A DNA stretch of 64,000 nt, taken from Xenorhabdus vietnamensis (GTDB taxonomy: Bacteria > Pseudomonadota > Gammaproteobacteria > Enterobacterales > Enterobacteriaceae). The notes beneath the pieces are model-generated. The model made no database searches, had not been told where the DNA came from, and was given only the letters and a program-made list of their open reading frames with translations. Each line of letters starts with the position of its first letter. Within the stretch, counting starts at the first letter, position 1. Of this stretch, positions 18,181-29,530 are shown in pieces. The stretch spans positions 231,930 to 295,929 of the forward strand of contig NZ_MUBJ01000002.1 in the NCBI RefSeq assembly GCF_002127535.1, read 5' to 3'. Position numbers and translations under genes: made by a program.

Positions 18181-19740
18181 TTAACGCCCTGCATGAAGTT
18201 TTAAGTACTCTTCAAAACTCATTTTATCTTGTTGCTCAAGGTCATGTTGGCGAGCTATAGAAGCCTCACGTTCAATCGAAAAATTTTCATCATTCAGAAT
18301 TGAATAAGGTTCTTCAGCCAATTCATGGTGATACTGGTTTGCCAGCTCCAATCCAAAACCCACTATCCCCTGAGATTTCATCTTATCCAAGACACGAGCA
18401 GAAAACGTTAGTGATGGATTTTCAAACATATTAACCAATTCTTTACAGACTGATTGGTATTGGGTTCCTGAACAGATATCCAAGACTTCTGCTACTCGCT
18501 CTAAATCCCTGAATAGCTCCTGTCCCACAACCTTAAGCGGCTGTTGTTCAATTCCATAACCAAGACCAATAGACAATCCAGGCTTACGCCCTTCTAAAAT
18601 AACTTTATTCCAGTTTCCACGGCAACATTTAAGCTCCTCACTTCCCATTTCAGGAGCTTCAGCCAAAACACACCATATCAAGAATAAGTCAAGAAAACGA
18701 ATTTGGGTTTCATCAACCCCAATAGGAGAAAAAGGGTTAATATCCAAAGAACGTACTTCAATGTACTCTACACCACCTCTCAATAAAGCATCTGAAGGTG
18801 ACTCCCCTTCTTTTGTGACCCGTTTGGGACGTATCGGTGCATATAACTCATTTTCAATTTGAAGGACATTAGTGTTGAGCTGTAGGTATTTATCCCCTTT
18901 TTTAATACCTATTGCCGCAAAGTCTGCCGATGGCTTATGAATTGCTTTCTTAAGCCCCTCTACATATGTATGAAGATGATTAAAAGTAATATTCAGATCA
19001 CTTTGCGATTTGTTGGTATATCCTAAGTCACTCATCCTCAAAGAAGTCGCGTAAGGCAGGTAACAAGTCCCTTTTTCTGTTTCCTCAAAAGATAGTGCTG
19101 AATTTCGTCCACGTAAGAACGAAGGACAAATTGCAGGTGATGCACCAAATAAATAAGGGATTACCCATCCAAAGCGGTAATAATTACGGATCAAACGAAA
19201 GTAGCTATCTGAAATCTGCTCTTTTCCTGTTTCGGCGTCTTTAATTCCTAACCATGCTTGCCAGAAACTCATTGGCAGAGAAAAGTTATAATGCACACCT
19301 GAGATCGTTTGCATCAGTGCGCCATAACGGTTTTTTAATCCTTCACGATACAGAGTCTTAAAACGGCCTACATTAGACGTGCCATATTGAGCCAGAGTGA
19401 TATTTTCTTCTTCGTCAATAAAACATGGCATACTTAAAGGCCACATTTTTTCATTGCCCAGATGCCGAGCTGTATAGGTGTGTAAATCTTTAAGGAAAGC
19501 AATGGTTCTATTTATATTACTATCAACAGGGGTAATAAACTCCAATAGAGATTCAGCAAAATCAGTTGTAATCCATTTATGCGTTAAAGAAGCACCAAGT
19601 GATTTTAGATGCCCCGTCTTAGCTAAATGACCGTCTGGAGTAACACGCAATGTTTCACGTTCAATGCCACGACAAATACCATTTAATACGGTAGGGTTTG
19701 CCTCTAACCATGACAATGCTTTTGATACGTCCGGGATCAA
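18181..19740 (-). CDS. gshA: Glutamate-cysteine ligase
   Basis: GshA joins glutamate and cysteine, the first and rate-limiting step of glutathione synthesis. The 519-residue protein is a proteobacterial-type GCL aligned along its whole length with E. coli GshA (518): [48 protein letters not shown]. Translation starts at TTG (19740) with GGAGG 6 bases upstream; a weak TTG start is also used in E. coli. Its stop codon directly abuts the micA terminator. Confidence 0.97.
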   Translation of the reverse strand: MIPDVSKALSWLEANPTVLNGICRGIERETLRVTPDGHLAKTGHLKSLGASLTHKWITTDFAESLLEFITPVDSNINRTIAFLKDLHTYTARHLGNEKMWPLSMPCFIDEEENITLAQYGTSNVGRFKTLYREGLKNRYGALMQTISGVHYNFSLPMSFWQAWLGIKDAETGKEQISDSYFRLIRNYYRFGWVIPYLFGASPAICPSFLRGRNSALSFEETEKGTCYLPYATSLRMSDLGYTNKSQSDLNITFNHLHTYVEGLKKAIHKPSADFAAIGIKKGDKYLQLNTNVLQIENELYAPIRPKRVTKEGESPSDALLRGGVEYIEVRSLDINPFSPIGVDETQIRFLDLFLIWCVLAEAPEMGSEELKCCRGNWNKVILEGRKPGLSIGLGYGIEQQPLKVVGQELFRDLERVAEVLDICSGTQYQSVCKELVNMFENPSLTFSARVLDKMKSQGIVGFGLELANQYHHELAEEPYSILNDENFSIEREASIARQHDLEQQDKMSFEEYLKLHAGR

Positions 19741-19903
19741 TTTGTCCTCCCGTGGAGTTTAAAAAGATTATTACTAAAGGTTTACTTTATATGAAAGAAG
19801 CCAAGTTGTCGCTGATTACATAGAGGTGGCAATATATTAATGATTAATTTGCAAACAAAAAATAATAAGACAAATATTATGATTGAGCAGAAATAAAAAA
19901 GAA

Positions 19904-19933
19904 AAACCCCTACCTTGATTAAGGTAAGGGTTT
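19904..19933 (-). terminator. Terminator of the tRNA cluster
   Basis: Near-perfect inverted repeat AAACCCCTACCTT/AAGGTAAGGGTTT with a 4-base loop and a T-run on the minus strand, 5 bases past the last tRNA-Arg. It ends the Ser-Arg-Arg-Arg tRNA transcript. Confidence 0.85.
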
Positions 19934-19937
19934 AAGC

Positions 19938-20014
19938 TGGTGCATCCAGGAGGATTCGAACCTCCGACCGCTCGGTTCGTAGCCGAGTACTCTATCCAGC
20001 TGAGCTATGGATGC
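19938..20014 (-). tRNA. tRNA-Arg (ACG), copy 3 of the transcript
   Basis: A 77-base tRNA on the minus strand beginning GCATCCATAGCTCAGCTGGA, anticodon loop CTACGAA (anticodon ACG, wobble-edited to ICG by TadA), T-arm GGTTCGAATCC and an encoded CCA end. It is identical to the two other copies here. Confidence 0.98.
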
Positions 20015-20099
20015 ATTGTCGGTTCTCTATTTCAGTTCAGGTGCTAATAATTTTCTGACCAAACAGAATTGAGATACTTAAAAATCACAGTGTTAAATA

Positions 20100-20176
20100 T
20101 GGTGCATCCAGGAGGATTCGAACCTCCGACCGCTCGGTTCGTAGCCGAGTACTCTATCCAGCTGAGCTATGGATGC
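20100..20176 (-). tRNA. tRNA-Arg (ACG), copy 2
   Basis: Same 77-base sequence as the copy at 19938-20014, with anticodon ACG and encoded CCA. It lies within an exactly spaced 162-base tandem unit. Confidence 0.98.
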
Positions 20177-20261
20177 ATTGTCGGTTCTCTATTTCAGTTC
20201 AGGTGCTAATAATTTTCTGACCAAACAGAATTGAGATACTTAAAAATCGCGGTGTTTAAAA

Positions 20262-20338
20262 TGGTGCATCCAGGAGGATTCGAACCTCCGACCGCTCGGT
20301 TCGTAGCCGAGTACTCTATCCAGCTGAGCTATGGATGC
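20262..20338 (-). tRNA. tRNA-Arg (ACG), copy 1
   Basis: Same 77-base sequence as the two other copies, with anticodon ACG and encoded CCA. It lies 10 bases downstream of tRNA-Ser. Confidence 0.98.
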
Positions 20339-20348
20339 ATTTTTTAAA

Positions 20349-20441
20349 TGGCGGTGAGGGAGGGATTCGAACCCTCGATGCAGCTCTTAACCACATACTC
20401 CCTTAGCAGGGGAGCGCCTTCAGCCTCTCGGCCACCTCACC
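20349..20441 (-). tRNA. serV: tRNA-Ser (GCT)
   Basis: A 93-base class II tRNA on the minus strand, beginning GGTGAGGTGGCCGAGAGGC, with anticodon GCT (CTGCTAA loop), a long variable arm and encoded CCA. It reads AGC/AGU serine codons. The position next to csrA and before the Arg tRNAs matches serV in E. coli. Confidence 0.97.
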
Positions 20442-20945
20442 TTTTGTCTTAAAATCGTAAACTATATACTCACGCTTTAAAACTTGCGACTCATAAGTTT
20501 TCACTTTGTAGCTTTTAGAAATTTTACTTCTGATACTTATTTAGAAGTTTTTCTTCAAGCACTTCGTCGCTGCGATGGCGCACATATTACTTTCCCTGCC
20601 TGATAAGTCAAACAATTTTTCGCAACTTTTTTTCGTTTGCGCACTTAACACCCAAAGCGCTTGGTTTAGCATCTAAAGGGCTGTTTTATCAACAGTGAAA
20701 TCATCTAAAAGTCATAAAGTTTACGAAAATTATTATTCAACACTATGGCCTCATGAACGATGTCTTTTCAACAGATAGAAAATAAAAAGACATGAGAGAA
20801 TAGAATCAAGGTATCAAAAAGAGATAAATGCGATAGGTGTATAAGACAGTGAAGTAAAAAAGAAAGTGGGAAGTAATAAAAATAGAAAGCGAAAAAAAGT
20901 AGAGTAGCGCCCAAGTCTTAAAAAAGCATGGACGCCATTCTTGAA
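20442..20945. other. Intergenic region tRNA-Ser to csrA
   Basis: About 500 bases without a supported gene. It should hold the tRNA promoter (AT-rich TATATAGT near 20461-20468 on the minus strand is a possible -10). An inverted repeat ACTTCT/AGAAGT (20526-20548) followed by TTTTT looks like a plus-strand terminator, but no plus-strand gene precedes it. The interval 20760-20940 is purine-rich on the plus strand. Confidence 0.5.
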
Positions 20946-21131
20946 TTAAAAAGTTGTAGGCTGAGATTTCTCTGCCTGAATCCGTTGATAAATTTCTTCA
21001 CGGTGAACAGAAACTTCCTTGGGTGCATTTACACCAATGCGAACTTGGTTGCCTTTAACTCCCAGTACTGTGACTGTTACCTCATCGCCTATCATGAGTG
21101 TTTCACCAACTCGACGAGTCAGAATAAGCAT
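20946..21131 (-). CDS. csrA: Carbon storage regulator CsrA
   Basis: CsrA is a dimeric RNA-binding protein that binds GGA motifs in mRNA leaders and controls carbon storage, motility and biofilm. The 61-residue protein equals the E. coli length and begins [18 protein letters not shown] with the key Leu4 and Arg44 ([10 protein letters not shown]). AAGGAGC lies 6 bases upstream of the ATG. It stands between alaS and the tRNA cluster, as in E. coli. Confidence 0.98.
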   Translation of the reverse strand: MLILTRRVGETLMIGDEVTVTVLGVKGNQVRIGVNAPKEVSVHREEIYQRIQAEKSQPTTF

Positions 21132-21377
21132 TCTTTGCTCCTTGAAAATTTAAAAGAGTCGGGTCTCTAGGTTTCCCCGCTATTATCCATCAAACACCGT
21201 GAAAACGTAAAGCAATGATATCTACTTAAAGTATAAGCAGTTTTGAACACATTTCCTATATCTATAGAATAGCTAAAATATAAGTATGTGCCCAACATTT
21301 CAACAATTTCACAACAAAAAACATTCGGCACCATAAAAAAACTTTCATGATGCCGCAGCTTCACGGCAATACCAAAA

Positions 21378-24005
21378 CTATAACCGCAATGTCACCCACT
21401 CTTCTACACTATTTAATGCGGAAGGAAGAGCTTCTACATCAGTCCCACCAGCCTGAGCCAAATCAGGACGTCCTCCTCCCTTACCTCCGACTTGTTGGGC
21501 AACAAATGAGATTAAATCGCCTGCTTTTATTCTAGCAGTCAAATCCTTTGTTATACCAACAATTAGGCTGACTTTATCACCAGTAACTGTAGAAAGCACA
21601 ATAATTGCTGATCCCAATTGATTTTTTAGATCATCAATCATCGTTCTGAGCATTTTCGGTTCTATATCACCTAATTGTGTCACCAGTAAACGAACACCTA
21701 GAATTTCCTTGGCTTGATTTGCCAAAGAGGAACTTTCCTGAGCTGCTTGCTGAGATTTTAACTGCTGCAACTCTTTTTCCAATTGCTTCGTTTTATCCAG
21801 TGTTGTTTTCACTTTCTCATTCAAGCTACTGATATCACTTTTCACCAGATGAGCAATATCTTGCAGTAAATCAGCCTGCTGATAGATAGAGCTTAGCGCA
21901 GTTTGCCCCGTAATGGCTTCAATACGGCGAATTCCTGCAGCTGTACCTGATTCACTGGATATACGGAACAACCCAATATCACCTGTGCGGCTCGCATGAG
22001 TACCACCACATAGTTCGGTAGAAAACCCGCCCATGCTAAGTACACGCACCTTTTCGTCATACTTCTCGCCAAACAGTGCCATGGCACCTTTGGCTTTTGC
22101 TTCTTCCAGCTCCATTAATTCTGTAACAACTGGTGAATTTTTGCGAATTTCTTCATTCACCAAGTTTTCGACTTGACGGATCTGTTCTGGCTTCATGGCC
22201 TCAAAGTGAGAGAAATCAAAGCGCAGATACTTATCATTTACCAAAGAACCCTTTTGGGCAACGTGTTCTCCCAAAATCTGACGTAATGCCGAATGTAATA
22301 GATGAGTCGCCGAATGATTCAAACGGATCGCATCTCTGCGTATCACATCAATCTCAGCATTAACTGTATGATTAACGCTCAATCTACCACTTGTCAATTT
22401 ACCAATGTGACCAATTGCCTGAGCATATTTTTGTGTATCGAGAACATCAAATACACCATTGTCATTCGACAATTTCCCCGTATCACCAACTTGTCCGCCT
22501 GATTCAGCATAGAAAGCGGTTTTATCAAGGATAATGATAGCTTCTTCACCCTCATGAATTTGCTCAACAGCTTGGCCATTACGGAAAATAGCGATAACAG
22601 CAGCTTGTTGTGAATTATGCTCATAACCACAGAAATCACTGCGACCATCAACTTTTATTAATTCATTATAATCTGTACCAAAGCCACTGGATTCACGAGC
22701 ACGACGACGCTGGTTTTCCATCGCCACATCAAAACCTGCTTCATCAACTTTGATATTACGTTCGCGACAAACATCCGCAGTCAAATCAACAGGAAAGCCA
22801 TAAGTATCATACAAACGGAAAGCGGTTTCGCCGCCGAGAGTATCACCCGATAGTTTGGCTAGCTCTTCATCCAAAAGCTGCAAACCACGTTCCAAAGTAC
22901 GAGCAAACTGTTCTTCTTCTGTTTTCAATACCTGCTCAACCAAGGCCTGTTGCTGTTTCAGATCTTCACCAGCCACCCCCATGATTTTGATCAATGGAGC
23001 AGCCAATTTGTAGAAGAAAACATCTTTCGCCCCCAACATATTACCATGACGAACAGCACGGCGAATGATACGGCGAAGTACGTACCCGCGGTTTTCATTA
23101 GATGGAATAACACCATCACAAATCAAGAATGCACATGCACGGATATGATCTGCAATAACACGCAAAGATTTATTGGTAAGATCCGTTGCTCCTGTGACTT
23201 CTGCAACTGCAGCAATTAAGTTTTGGAATAGGTCAATCTCGTAGTTAGAGTTAACATGCTGCAAGACTGCAGTGATGCGTTCAAGGCCCATGCCAGTATC
23301 AACAGAGGGTTTTGGCAATGGCTCCATTGTACCATCAGCATGGCGATTGAACTGCATGAAAACAATGTTCCAAATTTCAATATATCTGTCACCATCTTCT
23401 TCTGGGCTGCCTGGAGGACCTCCCCAAATATGTTCACCGTGGTCGTAAAAAATTTCCGTACAAGGACCACATGGGCCAGTATCTCCCATTTGCCAGAAAT
23501 TATCTGACGCATATGGAGCACCTTTATTGTCGCCTATACGAATGACTCTTTCTGTCGGAACACCAACTTCTTTATGCCAAATGTCATAAGCTTCATCGTC
23601 TGTTTCATAGACAGTAACCCACAGTTTTTCCTTCGGCAGGTTGAACCACTCTTCGCTGGTCAGCAGTTCCCATGCGTATTTAATTGCATCTTGTTTAAAA
23701 TAATCGCCAAAACTGAAGTTACCCAACATTTCAAAGAAAGTGTGGTGACGGGCCGTGTAACCCACATTTTCTAAATCGTTATGCTTGCCGCCAGCACGAA
23801 CACAGCGCTGAGCCGTTGTTGCTCTAGAATAAGATCTATTATCCAATCCTAGAAAGACATCTTTAAACTGGTTCATTCCTGCGTTAGTGAACAACAATGT
23901 TGGATCATTGGTTGGCACCAACGAGCTGCTTGGTACTATCTGGTGCCCTTTAGTATGAAAAAAGTCAAGAAACGCTTGACGGATCTCAGCGGTGCTTTTG
24001 CTCAT
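21378..24005 (-). CDS. alaS: Alanyl-tRNA synthetase
   Basis: AlaRS charges tRNA-Ala and clears mischarged Ser-tRNA-Ala. Domains in order: class II aminoacylation core (about 1-240, [36 protein letters not shown]), tRNA recognition (about 240-450), editing domain with the zinc motif [12 protein letters not shown] and [10 protein letters not shown] (about 565-670), and the C-Ala coiled-coil/DHH-associated region (about 700-875). The 875 residues equal E. coli AlaS (876) within one. It lies between csrA and recA without recX. Confidence 0.98.
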   Translation of the reverse strand: MSKSTAEIRQAFLDFFHTKGHQIVPSSSLVPTNDPTLLFTNAGMNQFKDVFLGLDNRSYSRATTAQRCVRAGGKHNDLENVGYTARHHTFFEMLGNFSFGDYFKQDAIKYAWELLTSEEWFNLPKEKLWVTVYETDDEAYDIWHKEVGVPTERVIRIGDNKGAPYASDNFWQMGDTGPCGPCTEIFYDHGEHIWGGPPGSPEEDGDRYIEIWNIVFMQFNRHADGTMEPLPKPSVDTGMGLERITAVLQHVNSNYEIDLFQNLIAAVAEVTGATDLTNKSLRVIADHIRACAFLICDGVIPSNENRGYVLRRIIRRAVRHGNMLGAKDVFFYKLAAPLIKIMGVAGEDLKQQQALVEQVLKTEEEQFARTLERGLQLLDEELAKLSGDTLGGETAFRLYDTYGFPVDLTADVCRERNIKVDEAGFDVAMENQRRRARESSGFGTDYNELIKVDGRSDFCGYEHNSQQAAVIAIFRNGQAVEQIHEGEEAIIILDKTAFYAESGGQVGDTGKLSNDNGVFDVLDTQKYAQAIGHIGKLTSGRLSVNHTVNAEIDVIRRDAIRLNHSATHLLHSALRQILGEHVAQKGSLVNDKYLRFDFSHFEAMKPEQIRQVENLVNEEIRKNSPVVTELMELEEAKAKGAMALFGEKYDEKVRVLSMGGFSTELCGGTHASRTGDIGLFRISSESGTAAGIRRIEAITGQTALSSIYQQADLLQDIAHLVKSDISSLNEKVKTTLDKTKQLEKELQQLKSQQAAQESSSLANQAKEILGVRLLVTQLGDIEPKMLRTMIDDLKNQLGSAIIVLSTVTGDKVSLIVGITKDLTARIKAGDLISFVAQQVGGKGGGRPDLAQAGGTDVEALPSALNSVEEWVTLRL

Positions 24006-24337
24006 AATTGTCCTGAAATCAAGCTGAAAATACAGATTTATGAATGGTTGAAGTGGTATCTTGCATTACCATTTCAACTCACGAACAAATTAAAGTAGGG
24101 TTAAGATAGAATGTCTTCCGTAAGAAGTAAAATCCCATATAAATCCATTCGCTTTTCAACATTGTAATTCGTCTAGGGATTTTCTGAAAGTCTGTTCGTT
24201 ATACCTGTTTTAATACAATTACTTCAAGGATGTTTATTTCTCTCATAAAAACAAAAACCACACCCGATATAGATGTGGTTTTTAAAAGCCAGTTTGATCC
24301 TGTATTGCAACTGAATATAGAAAGTGAATGAAAAGTA
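24006..24337. other. Intergenic region alaS-recA, recX missing
   Basis: 332 bases holding the alaS promoter region and the recA terminator. In E. coli recX lies here between recA and alaS. No open frame of recX length or remnant of its sequence is visible on either strand. Confidence 0.7.
24253..24283 (-). terminator. Terminator after recA
   Basis: Inverted repeat AAAAACCACA/TGTGGTTTTT (24253-24262 and 24274-24283) with an 11-base loop. On the minus strand it is followed by T-rich sequence, about 55 bases after the recA stop codon. Confidence 0.8.
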
Positions 24338-25420
24338 TTAAAACTCTTCGTTATTCACCTCTTCACTATTACCGTTGTCTTCATAGTCTGTCACATAATC
24401 CGTAGCAGCACTATTGAAACCGCCTGCATTATTCAACAGTAAATCACGTAATTTCTTATCCAACTCAGAAGCGATTTCTGTGTGTTCTTTCAGATAGATA
24501 GTGGCATTGGCTTTACCTTGCCCAATTTTGTCGCCATTGTAGCTATACCATGCACCAGCTTTTTCCACCATTTTGTGTTTAACACCCAGATCGATCAACT
24601 CACCAAAAGTGTTAATGCCTTCACCATAAAGAATTTGGAATTCTGCCTGCTTAAATGGTGCAGCAACCTTGTTCTTGACCACTTTCACACGTGTTTCGCT
24701 ACCAACAACTTCATCGCCATTTTTCACCGAGCCAGTACGACGAATATCCAAACGGACGGATGCGTAGAACTTCAGTGCATTACCACCAGTGGTAGTCTCA
24801 GGGTTACCAAACATCACACCAATTTTCATACGAATCTGGTTGATGAAGATCAACAGAGTATTCGAGTTTTTCAAATTCCCCGCCAACTTACGCATAGCTT
24901 GGCTCATCATACGTGCAGCCAGACCCATGTGAGAGTCGCCGATTTCACCTTCAATTTCTGCTTTCGGCGTTAATGCTGCAACAGAGTCAACAATAATGAC
25001 ATCAACAGCACCAGAACGTGATAAAGCATCACAGATTTCCAATGCCTGTTCACCAGTATCAGGCTGAGAACACAACAGATTATCAATATCTACACCCAGT
25101 TTTTTCGCATAAACCGGATCAAGAGCATGTTCGGCATCAATAAAAGCACAAGTTCTGCCTTCGCGCTGGGCAGCAGCAATTACTTGCAATGTCAGCGTTG
25201 TCTTACCGGAAGATTCTGGCCCATATATTTCAACAATACGGCCCATTGGCAAACCACCTGCACCCAATGCAATATCCAGTGACAGGGAACCGGTAGAGAT
25301 TGTTTCAACATCCATTGAGCGGTTTTCACCCAAACGCATGATGGAACCTTTACCAAATTGTTTCTCAATTTGACCCAGCGCTGCTGCTAGTGCTTTTTGT
25401 TTGTTTTCATCGTTAGCCAT
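24338..25420 (-). CDS. recA: Recombinase RecA
   Basis: RecA forms the nucleoprotein filament for homologous recombination and triggers LexA self-cleavage. Walker A GPESSGKT spans residues 67-74; the [25 protein letters not shown] segment includes DNA-binding loop L1/L2 sequence; the C-terminus is acidic ([16 protein letters not shown]). The start at 25420 ([15 protein letters not shown]) has AAGGAG 5 bases upstream and gives 360 residues; the 21 upstream in-frame codons overlap the promoter and are excluded. Regulated by the SOS box at 25501-25516. Confidence 0.98.
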   Translation of the reverse strand: MANDENKQKALAAALGQIEKQFGKGSIMRLGENRSMDVETISTGSLSLDIALGAGGLPMGRIVEIYGPESSGKTTLTLQVIAAAQREGRTCAFIDAEHALDPVYAKKLGVDIDNLLCSQPDTGEQALEICDALSRSGAVDVIIVDSVAALTPKAEIEGEIGDSHMGLAARMMSQAMRKLAGNLKNSNTLLIFINQIRMKIGVMFGNPETTTGGNALKFYASVRLDIRRTGSVKNGDEVVGSETRVKVVKNKVAAPFKQAEFQILYGEGINTFGELIDLGVKHKMVEKAGAWYSYNGDKIGQGKANATIYLKEHTEIASELDKKLRDLLLNNAGGFNSAATDYVTDYEDNGNSEEVNNEEF

Positions 25421-25494
25421 GTTTACTCCTTCGCAAGCAATGAAGGGGCTGCCCCACTGCTGATAAACTGTTTCTGATACCAAAGTGCCACATG

Positions 25495-25522
25495 ATTATA
25501 CTGTATAATCATACAGCATCAA
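25495..25522 (-). promoter_or_regulatory. recA promoter with LexA (SOS) box in its spacer
   Basis: On the minus strand TTGATG (-35, 25517-25522) and TATAAT (-10, 25495-25500) are separated by exactly the 16-base LexA box CTGTATGATTATACAG (25501-25516, CTGT-N8-ACAG). Placing the operator between the hexamers is the same layout as in E. coli recA and gives tight LexA repression. Confidence 0.92.
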
Positions 25523-25523
25523 G

Positions 25524-26027
25524 CTAATTTTTTATGATTTCTTCCAACAAGGTTTTTAAAGAAAAAATGACGGCTTGTAGACGCACTGCATTGCGATCAC
25601 CCGAAAAATGCTGATGATATGCCACCGTCTGTATGCCCTCATCAACATGAAAGGCAAACCCAAACCAAACTGTGCCAGTCGGTTTTTCCTCACTTCCACC
25701 ATCCGGCCCAGCAATACCACTGACAGCAACAGCAACATCAGCCTTAGCGGCTATTAATGCCCCTGCTGCCATTTCTTTTACAACCTGTTCACTGACTGCA
25801 CCAAATCGTGCCAATGATTCTGGTGAAACGCCCAGCATTTCATGTTTAGTATCATTACCGTAAGTCACGAAACCACGATTAAAATAGGCTGAACTTCCCG
25901 CAATATCTGTGATAACTTTGGCTATCCAACCTCCTGTACACGATTCTGCACAGGTCACGGATAATTTTCGCTGTTTTAATCTCTTTCCAAGCTCAATACT
26001 AAGCTGATTCAGGATTTTTTCATCCAT
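25524..26027 (-). CDS. pncC: Nicotinamide-nucleotide amidase (CinA C-terminal family)
   Basis: PncC deamidates nicotinamide mononucleotide to nicotinate mononucleotide for NAD recycling. It is a stand-alone CinA C-terminal domain with the motifs SVTCAESCTGGWIAKVITDIAGSS, FVTYGNDTKHEMLGV and VSGIAGPDGGSEEKPTGTVWFG. The 167 residues compare with 165 in E. coli. It sits immediately upstream of the recA promoter, as in E. coli, and its stop codon nearly touches the recA -35 box. Confidence 0.95.
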   Translation of the reverse strand: MDEKILNQLSIELGKRLKQRKLSVTCAESCTGGWIAKVITDIAGSSAYFNRGFVTYGNDTKHEMLGVSPESLARFGAVSEQVVKEMAAGALIAAKADVAVAVSGIAGPDGGSEEKPTGTVWFGFAFHVDEGIQTVAYHQHFSGDRNAVRLQAVIFSLKTLLEEIIKN

Positions 26028-26052
26028 AACAGGCCTTCAATTCTATAATAAA

Positions 26053-27249
26053 TTAATTTTTCCGAAGCAGATCCCAAATCCATAAGCCCCCAATTGCCAA
26101 AGAAAGCAAGACACCAAAACCAATACCGACAGCAACAACCGGCGCTCCGAACATGATGGAAATGGAATACAGCCCCAGCATTACCAACATGGCACTATTT
26201 TCGCCAAGATTCTGCACAGCAACGGCTTTACCTGCTCCCATCGCATGCTTTCCATGTTCTTGCAGTAATGCGTTTAATGGAACGACAAAAAGTCCACCAA
26301 ATACCCCGAGGACAATCAGAATTAAGTAGGAAAATATTATTGATTGCTGAGTAGCAAAAAAAATGACCATGAATCCAATTAAGATCCCCGCAGGCATACA
26401 GCGACGAACAGTTTTCAATGTAATAAACCGCGCGGCCAAACCTGCTCCAACAATGATACCGATAGCAACTACTGCATTCATTAATGTCGGCGTCGTATTA
26501 CCATCAATTCCCAGAACAATCGGAACCCATGCAACCAACAGGAAGCGTAGTGTGATGCCAGCCCCCCAAAATAAGCTGGTGCCCACCAGTGAGAATCGTG
26601 TTTCCTGATTACGCCAAAGTGAAGCACAAACCGCCATGAAATCCACTAACATTTTTTTGGGATTCCAACCTTTGCCTTCACGGGCCACAGCCAGATGAGG
26701 GATATAGAAATTAGACACAACCGCGACACTATACAATAAGGCGCAAAGCCCCAATGCCAATACTAGATTAACATCAGAAAGGAAGCCACCAGCAACCGAA
26801 CCAACCAGAATAGCTGCAATAGTCGAGGCTTCCATCATGCCATTAGCTTTTACCAAACGCCCACCATCTGTCAGTTCACCCAAAATTCCGTATTTAGCGG
26901 GAGAATAGGCTGCTGCCCCAATTCCCACCAGGGTATAACCCAGAAAAGGGTTTATATCGATACAGATGCTGATGGCTCCAAGTAATTTGATGCCATTAGA
27001 AAAGAGCATGACACGTCCTTTTGAAAACCGATCAGCAATTTGCCCCACAAAGGGGGCAAGTACAATATAAGTCAGGACAAAAACAATTTGCAGAGCCGGC
27101 CAGCTCCACTCTGGATAAGACTCTGCTTTCAATTGGGCTAATACGGCGAAAAACAGCGCATTATCGGCAAAAGCAGAGAGAAATTGCGACAGCAATACTG
27201 CTTTCATTCCGCGATTTAACAACGGTTGTGTTTCCACAGTAACATTCAT
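26053..27249 (-). CDS. lplT: Lysophospholipid transporter LplT
   Basis: LplT is a major-facilitator membrane protein of 12 helices that flips lysophosphatidylethanolamine and related lysolipids from the periplasmic to the cytoplasmic leaflet for re-acylation by Aas. The 398-residue sequence ([39 protein letters not shown]) matches E. coli LplT (397). It begins 4 bases after the aas stop codon, so the two form one operon. Confidence 0.95.
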   Translation of the reverse strand: MNVTVETQPLLNRGMKAVLLSQFLSAFADNALFFAVLAQLKAESYPEWSWPALQIVFVLTYIVLAPFVGQIADRFSKGRVMLFSNGIKLLGAISICIDINPFLGYTLVGIGAAAYSPAKYGILGELTDGGRLVKANGMMEASTIAAILVGSVAGGFLSDVNLVLALGLCALLYSVAVVSNFYIPHLAVAREGKGWNPKKMLVDFMAVCASLWRNQETRFSLVGTSLFWGAGITLRFLLVAWVPIVLGIDGNTTPTLMNAVVAIGIIVGAGLAARFITLKTVRRCMPAGILIGFMVIFFATQQSIIFSYLILIVLGVFGGLFVVPLNALLQEHGKHAMGAGKAVAVQNLGENSAMLVMLGLYSISIMFGAPVVAVGIGFGVLLSLAIGGLWIWDLLRKN

Positions 27250-27253
27250 TTCC

Positions 27254-29407
27254 TTACTCCTGTTCTGCCATTTTTCTCAGTGCGACAAAATCCGGTTTGC
27301 CACTGCCAAGCAAAGGAAGTTGCTTCACATAACGAATGTCTCGTGGAACCGATAATTCCGGCATTCCCATTTCACGGGCTATTCCCAGCATTGTATTTCT
27401 ATTCAGATTTATATCTGTTGTGAACAATACTAATGCTTCACCCTTGCTTTGATCTTTTCTGGCTGTAGCCGCATGTAGCGCATCACTAGAAACACGAGTG
27501 GCTATTTGTTCCACCACTTCGAGAGAAACCATTTCCCCCGCAAGTTTGGCAAATCGTTTCACACGCCCTTTGATCGTACAAAAACCCTCGTCATCAATAG
27601 AAACAATATCCCCGGTATCGTACCAGCCAATTTGATTGTTTCCTTCTGCATCTTCTGCAGATGGTGGCTCAAGATGCTCAGGCGCTTCAACTCGCAGATA
27701 GCCCTTCATGATATTCGGCCCACGTAGCTGTAAACGCCCACCTTCTTCAATACCCTGTACAGGCAATAAACGGGCTTTCATTCCTGGTAAGATTCGACCC
27801 ACTGTTCCCGGTTTCGCTGCCATAGGCACATTGATCGCCACTACCGGAGCACACTCAGTCACCCCATAACCTTCTAAAATCCGAATACCAAATTTATCCT
27901 GCCAAACACGCTTGGTATTTTCTGACAGTTTTTCTGCCCCAGCCACCACATAGCGCAAACGGGCAAAATCATAAGGATGAGCAAAACGAGCATAATTACC
28001 CAAGAAAGTCGAAGTTCCGAACAACACAGTACAGTTACGGTCATAAACCAGTTCAGGTACAACACGATAATGCAGCGGGCTTGGATAAAGAAACACGCGA
28101 CTGCCCGTCATTAACGGAGTAAATAAACCTACCGTCAGGCCAAAAGCATGAAACAGTGGTAAAGAAGACATAAAACAGTCTAGCGGGGTAAAATCAGCAA
28201 TCGTTTTTATCTGCTCAACGTTCGCCAGCAAGCTGGCATGACTGTGGACAACGCCTTTTGGTGCACCTTCTGAGCCTGACGTAAACAGGATCAAAGCATC
28301 ATCATCCGGTTTTTGCGAAGCCAAAATGGCTTTGGAAGGGAAAATCAAATGCCACAATATCCAAAGTTTATCTTCCCGAGTGATCGTATCTTTTAAATCT
28401 TCGAGATATACCCAATTGGCCTCTGTCACCTGTTCTGGCAAATGGGTTAATTGCCCTTTTTCCAGAAATTGGCGGGATGTTACGATGGTTTTTATGGTTG
28501 CCGCCTGCATGGCATTATTAATACCGTTGCTTCCTGCCGTATAGTTAAGAAGAGCCGGTACTCGCCCTTTTAATGAAGCTCCATAAACGGCAGCTGCCAT
28601 CACAGTAGCATTCGGCAATAACAAACCAATTCGTTCCCCCTCTTGTGTAAAGCGTTCTAAAATTCGGCTGACACCCAATATTTTTTTCAGTAATGAGTGA
28701 TAGCTATCTTCTTTAAAGTTCACATCCTCAATGCAGGGCTTAAAGCGACCGAAACGTTTTTGCGCAGTAAGGTAAGCGCTGAACAATGTCTCCTTTGGAC
28801 GCGTCTGCATCCTCACTGTCATCATAATGGCATGGAGGTGCTCTCCTGCTAAACGGCGACGTGTTGTTGAATCATGTGCATCCGGCATTGGCAAATCAAC
28901 GGCGGATAAAATCTTGATGGTGATTTTCGGGAACCAATGTAACTTCATAATTCCTTTTAACCGACCAAAAAATGTTTGTTCTGCCCCATCAATTCGAATT
29001 GGAACTACTTTTGCTCCTGATTTCGCGGCAATAAAAGCGGCACCATCATAAATTTTCATGAGGGAACCGGTCACAGTGATCCTTCCTTCGGGAAAAATTA
29101 CAATTGGGCGTCCTTTATCCACTTCTTTAACCAATGTTCTGACTGCCATTGGATTAGTAGGATCCAGAGGTACAACATCAGCATAAGGCTTAATAAATTT
29201 GAGGAAGCTGCGGCTCGCAATATTAGAATAGATAGCGAATACAGGCTTTACTGGCAAGAATAGCCCAATTAACAGGCCATCCAGAAACGAAATATGATTG
29301 GGAGTAATAATGCATTTGGGATGTTTTAACTGCTTATCATCCCCTTCAACTGTAACTCTAAAGAAAACACGAATAAGTAACCGAATAAAATTTAAGAGCA
29401 TATCCAT
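27254..29407 (-). CDS. aas: Bifunctional acyl-ACP synthetase / 2-acyl-GPE acyltransferase
   Basis: Aas re-acylates lysophosphatidylethanolamine produced by lipoprotein maturation and phospholipase damage. The N-terminal PlsC-type acyltransferase (about 1-200) shows the HX4D motif NHISFLD and [10 protein letters not shown]. The C-terminal AMP-binding acyl-ACP synthetase (about 225-700) shows [21 protein letters not shown]-type signature and YDTGDI. The 717 residues compare with 719 in E. coli. It functions with LplT directly downstream. Inner-membrane associated. Confidence 0.96.
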   Translation of the reverse strand: MDMLLNFIRLLIRVFFRVTVEGDDKQLKHPKCIITPNHISFLDGLLIGLFLPVKPVFAIYSNIASRSFLKFIKPYADVVPLDPTNPMAVRTLVKEVDKGRPIVIFPEGRITVTGSLMKIYDGAAFIAAKSGAKVVPIRIDGAEQTFFGRLKGIMKLHWFPKITIKILSAVDLPMPDAHDSTTRRRLAGEHLHAIMMTVRMQTRPKETLFSAYLTAQKRFGRFKPCIEDVNFKEDSYHSLLKKILGVSRILERFTQEGERIGLLLPNATVMAAAVYGASLKGRVPALLNYTAGSNGINNAMQAATIKTIVTSRQFLEKGQLTHLPEQVTEANWVYLEDLKDTITREDKLWILWHLIFPSKAILASQKPDDDALILFTSGSEGAPKGVVHSHASLLANVEQIKTIADFTPLDCFMSSLPLFHAFGLTVGLFTPLMTGSRVFLYPSPLHYRVVPELVYDRNCTVLFGTSTFLGNYARFAHPYDFARLRYVVAGAEKLSENTKRVWQDKFGIRILEGYGVTECAPVVAINVPMAAKPGTVGRILPGMKARLLPVQGIEEGGRLQLRGPNIMKGYLRVEAPEHLEPPSAEDAEGNNQIGWYDTGDIVSIDDEGFCTIKGRVKRFAKLAGEMVSLEVVEQIATRVSSDALHAATARKDQSKGEALVLFTTDINLNRNTMLGIAREMGMPELSVPRDIRYVKQLPLLGSGKPDFVALRKMAEQE

Positions 29408-29530
29408 ATCTCAAATATAATTAAATAAAATTAAAGTGAGCAAATAGAATGATACTATAATTTGTATAAGCAATCTGATATATAAGATTTCCCTGCTAAA
29501 TAAAAAATAAACTTAAAAATTCTTAATATA

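Larger units (their letters stand above)
19938..20261 (-). repeat. Tandem 162-base duplication (tRNA-Arg plus spacer)
   Basis: Units 19938-20099 and 20100-20261 contain the same tRNA-Arg and an almost identical 85-base spacer (starting ATTGTCGGTTCTCTATTTCA); only the few bases nearest the next tRNA differ. A third tRNA copy without the spacer follows. It indicates recent amplification or gene conversion. Confidence 0.95.

Noticed and set aside
19938-20441. Regularly spaced repeats that could suggest a CRISPR array
   Set aside because: The repeats are 77-base tRNA-Arg genes with cloverleaf features and CCA ends, and the spacers are also repeated, unlike CRISPR spacers.
20526-20553. Terminator-like hairpin ACTTCT/AGAAGT plus T-run on the plus strand between tRNA-Ser and csrA
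   Set aside because: No plus-strand transcript is expected here and the stem is short, so it is mentioned but not listed as a terminator.
24482-24973. 163-codon open frame opposite recA
   Set aside because: A shadow of the recA coding frame; no independent start signals or family resemblance.
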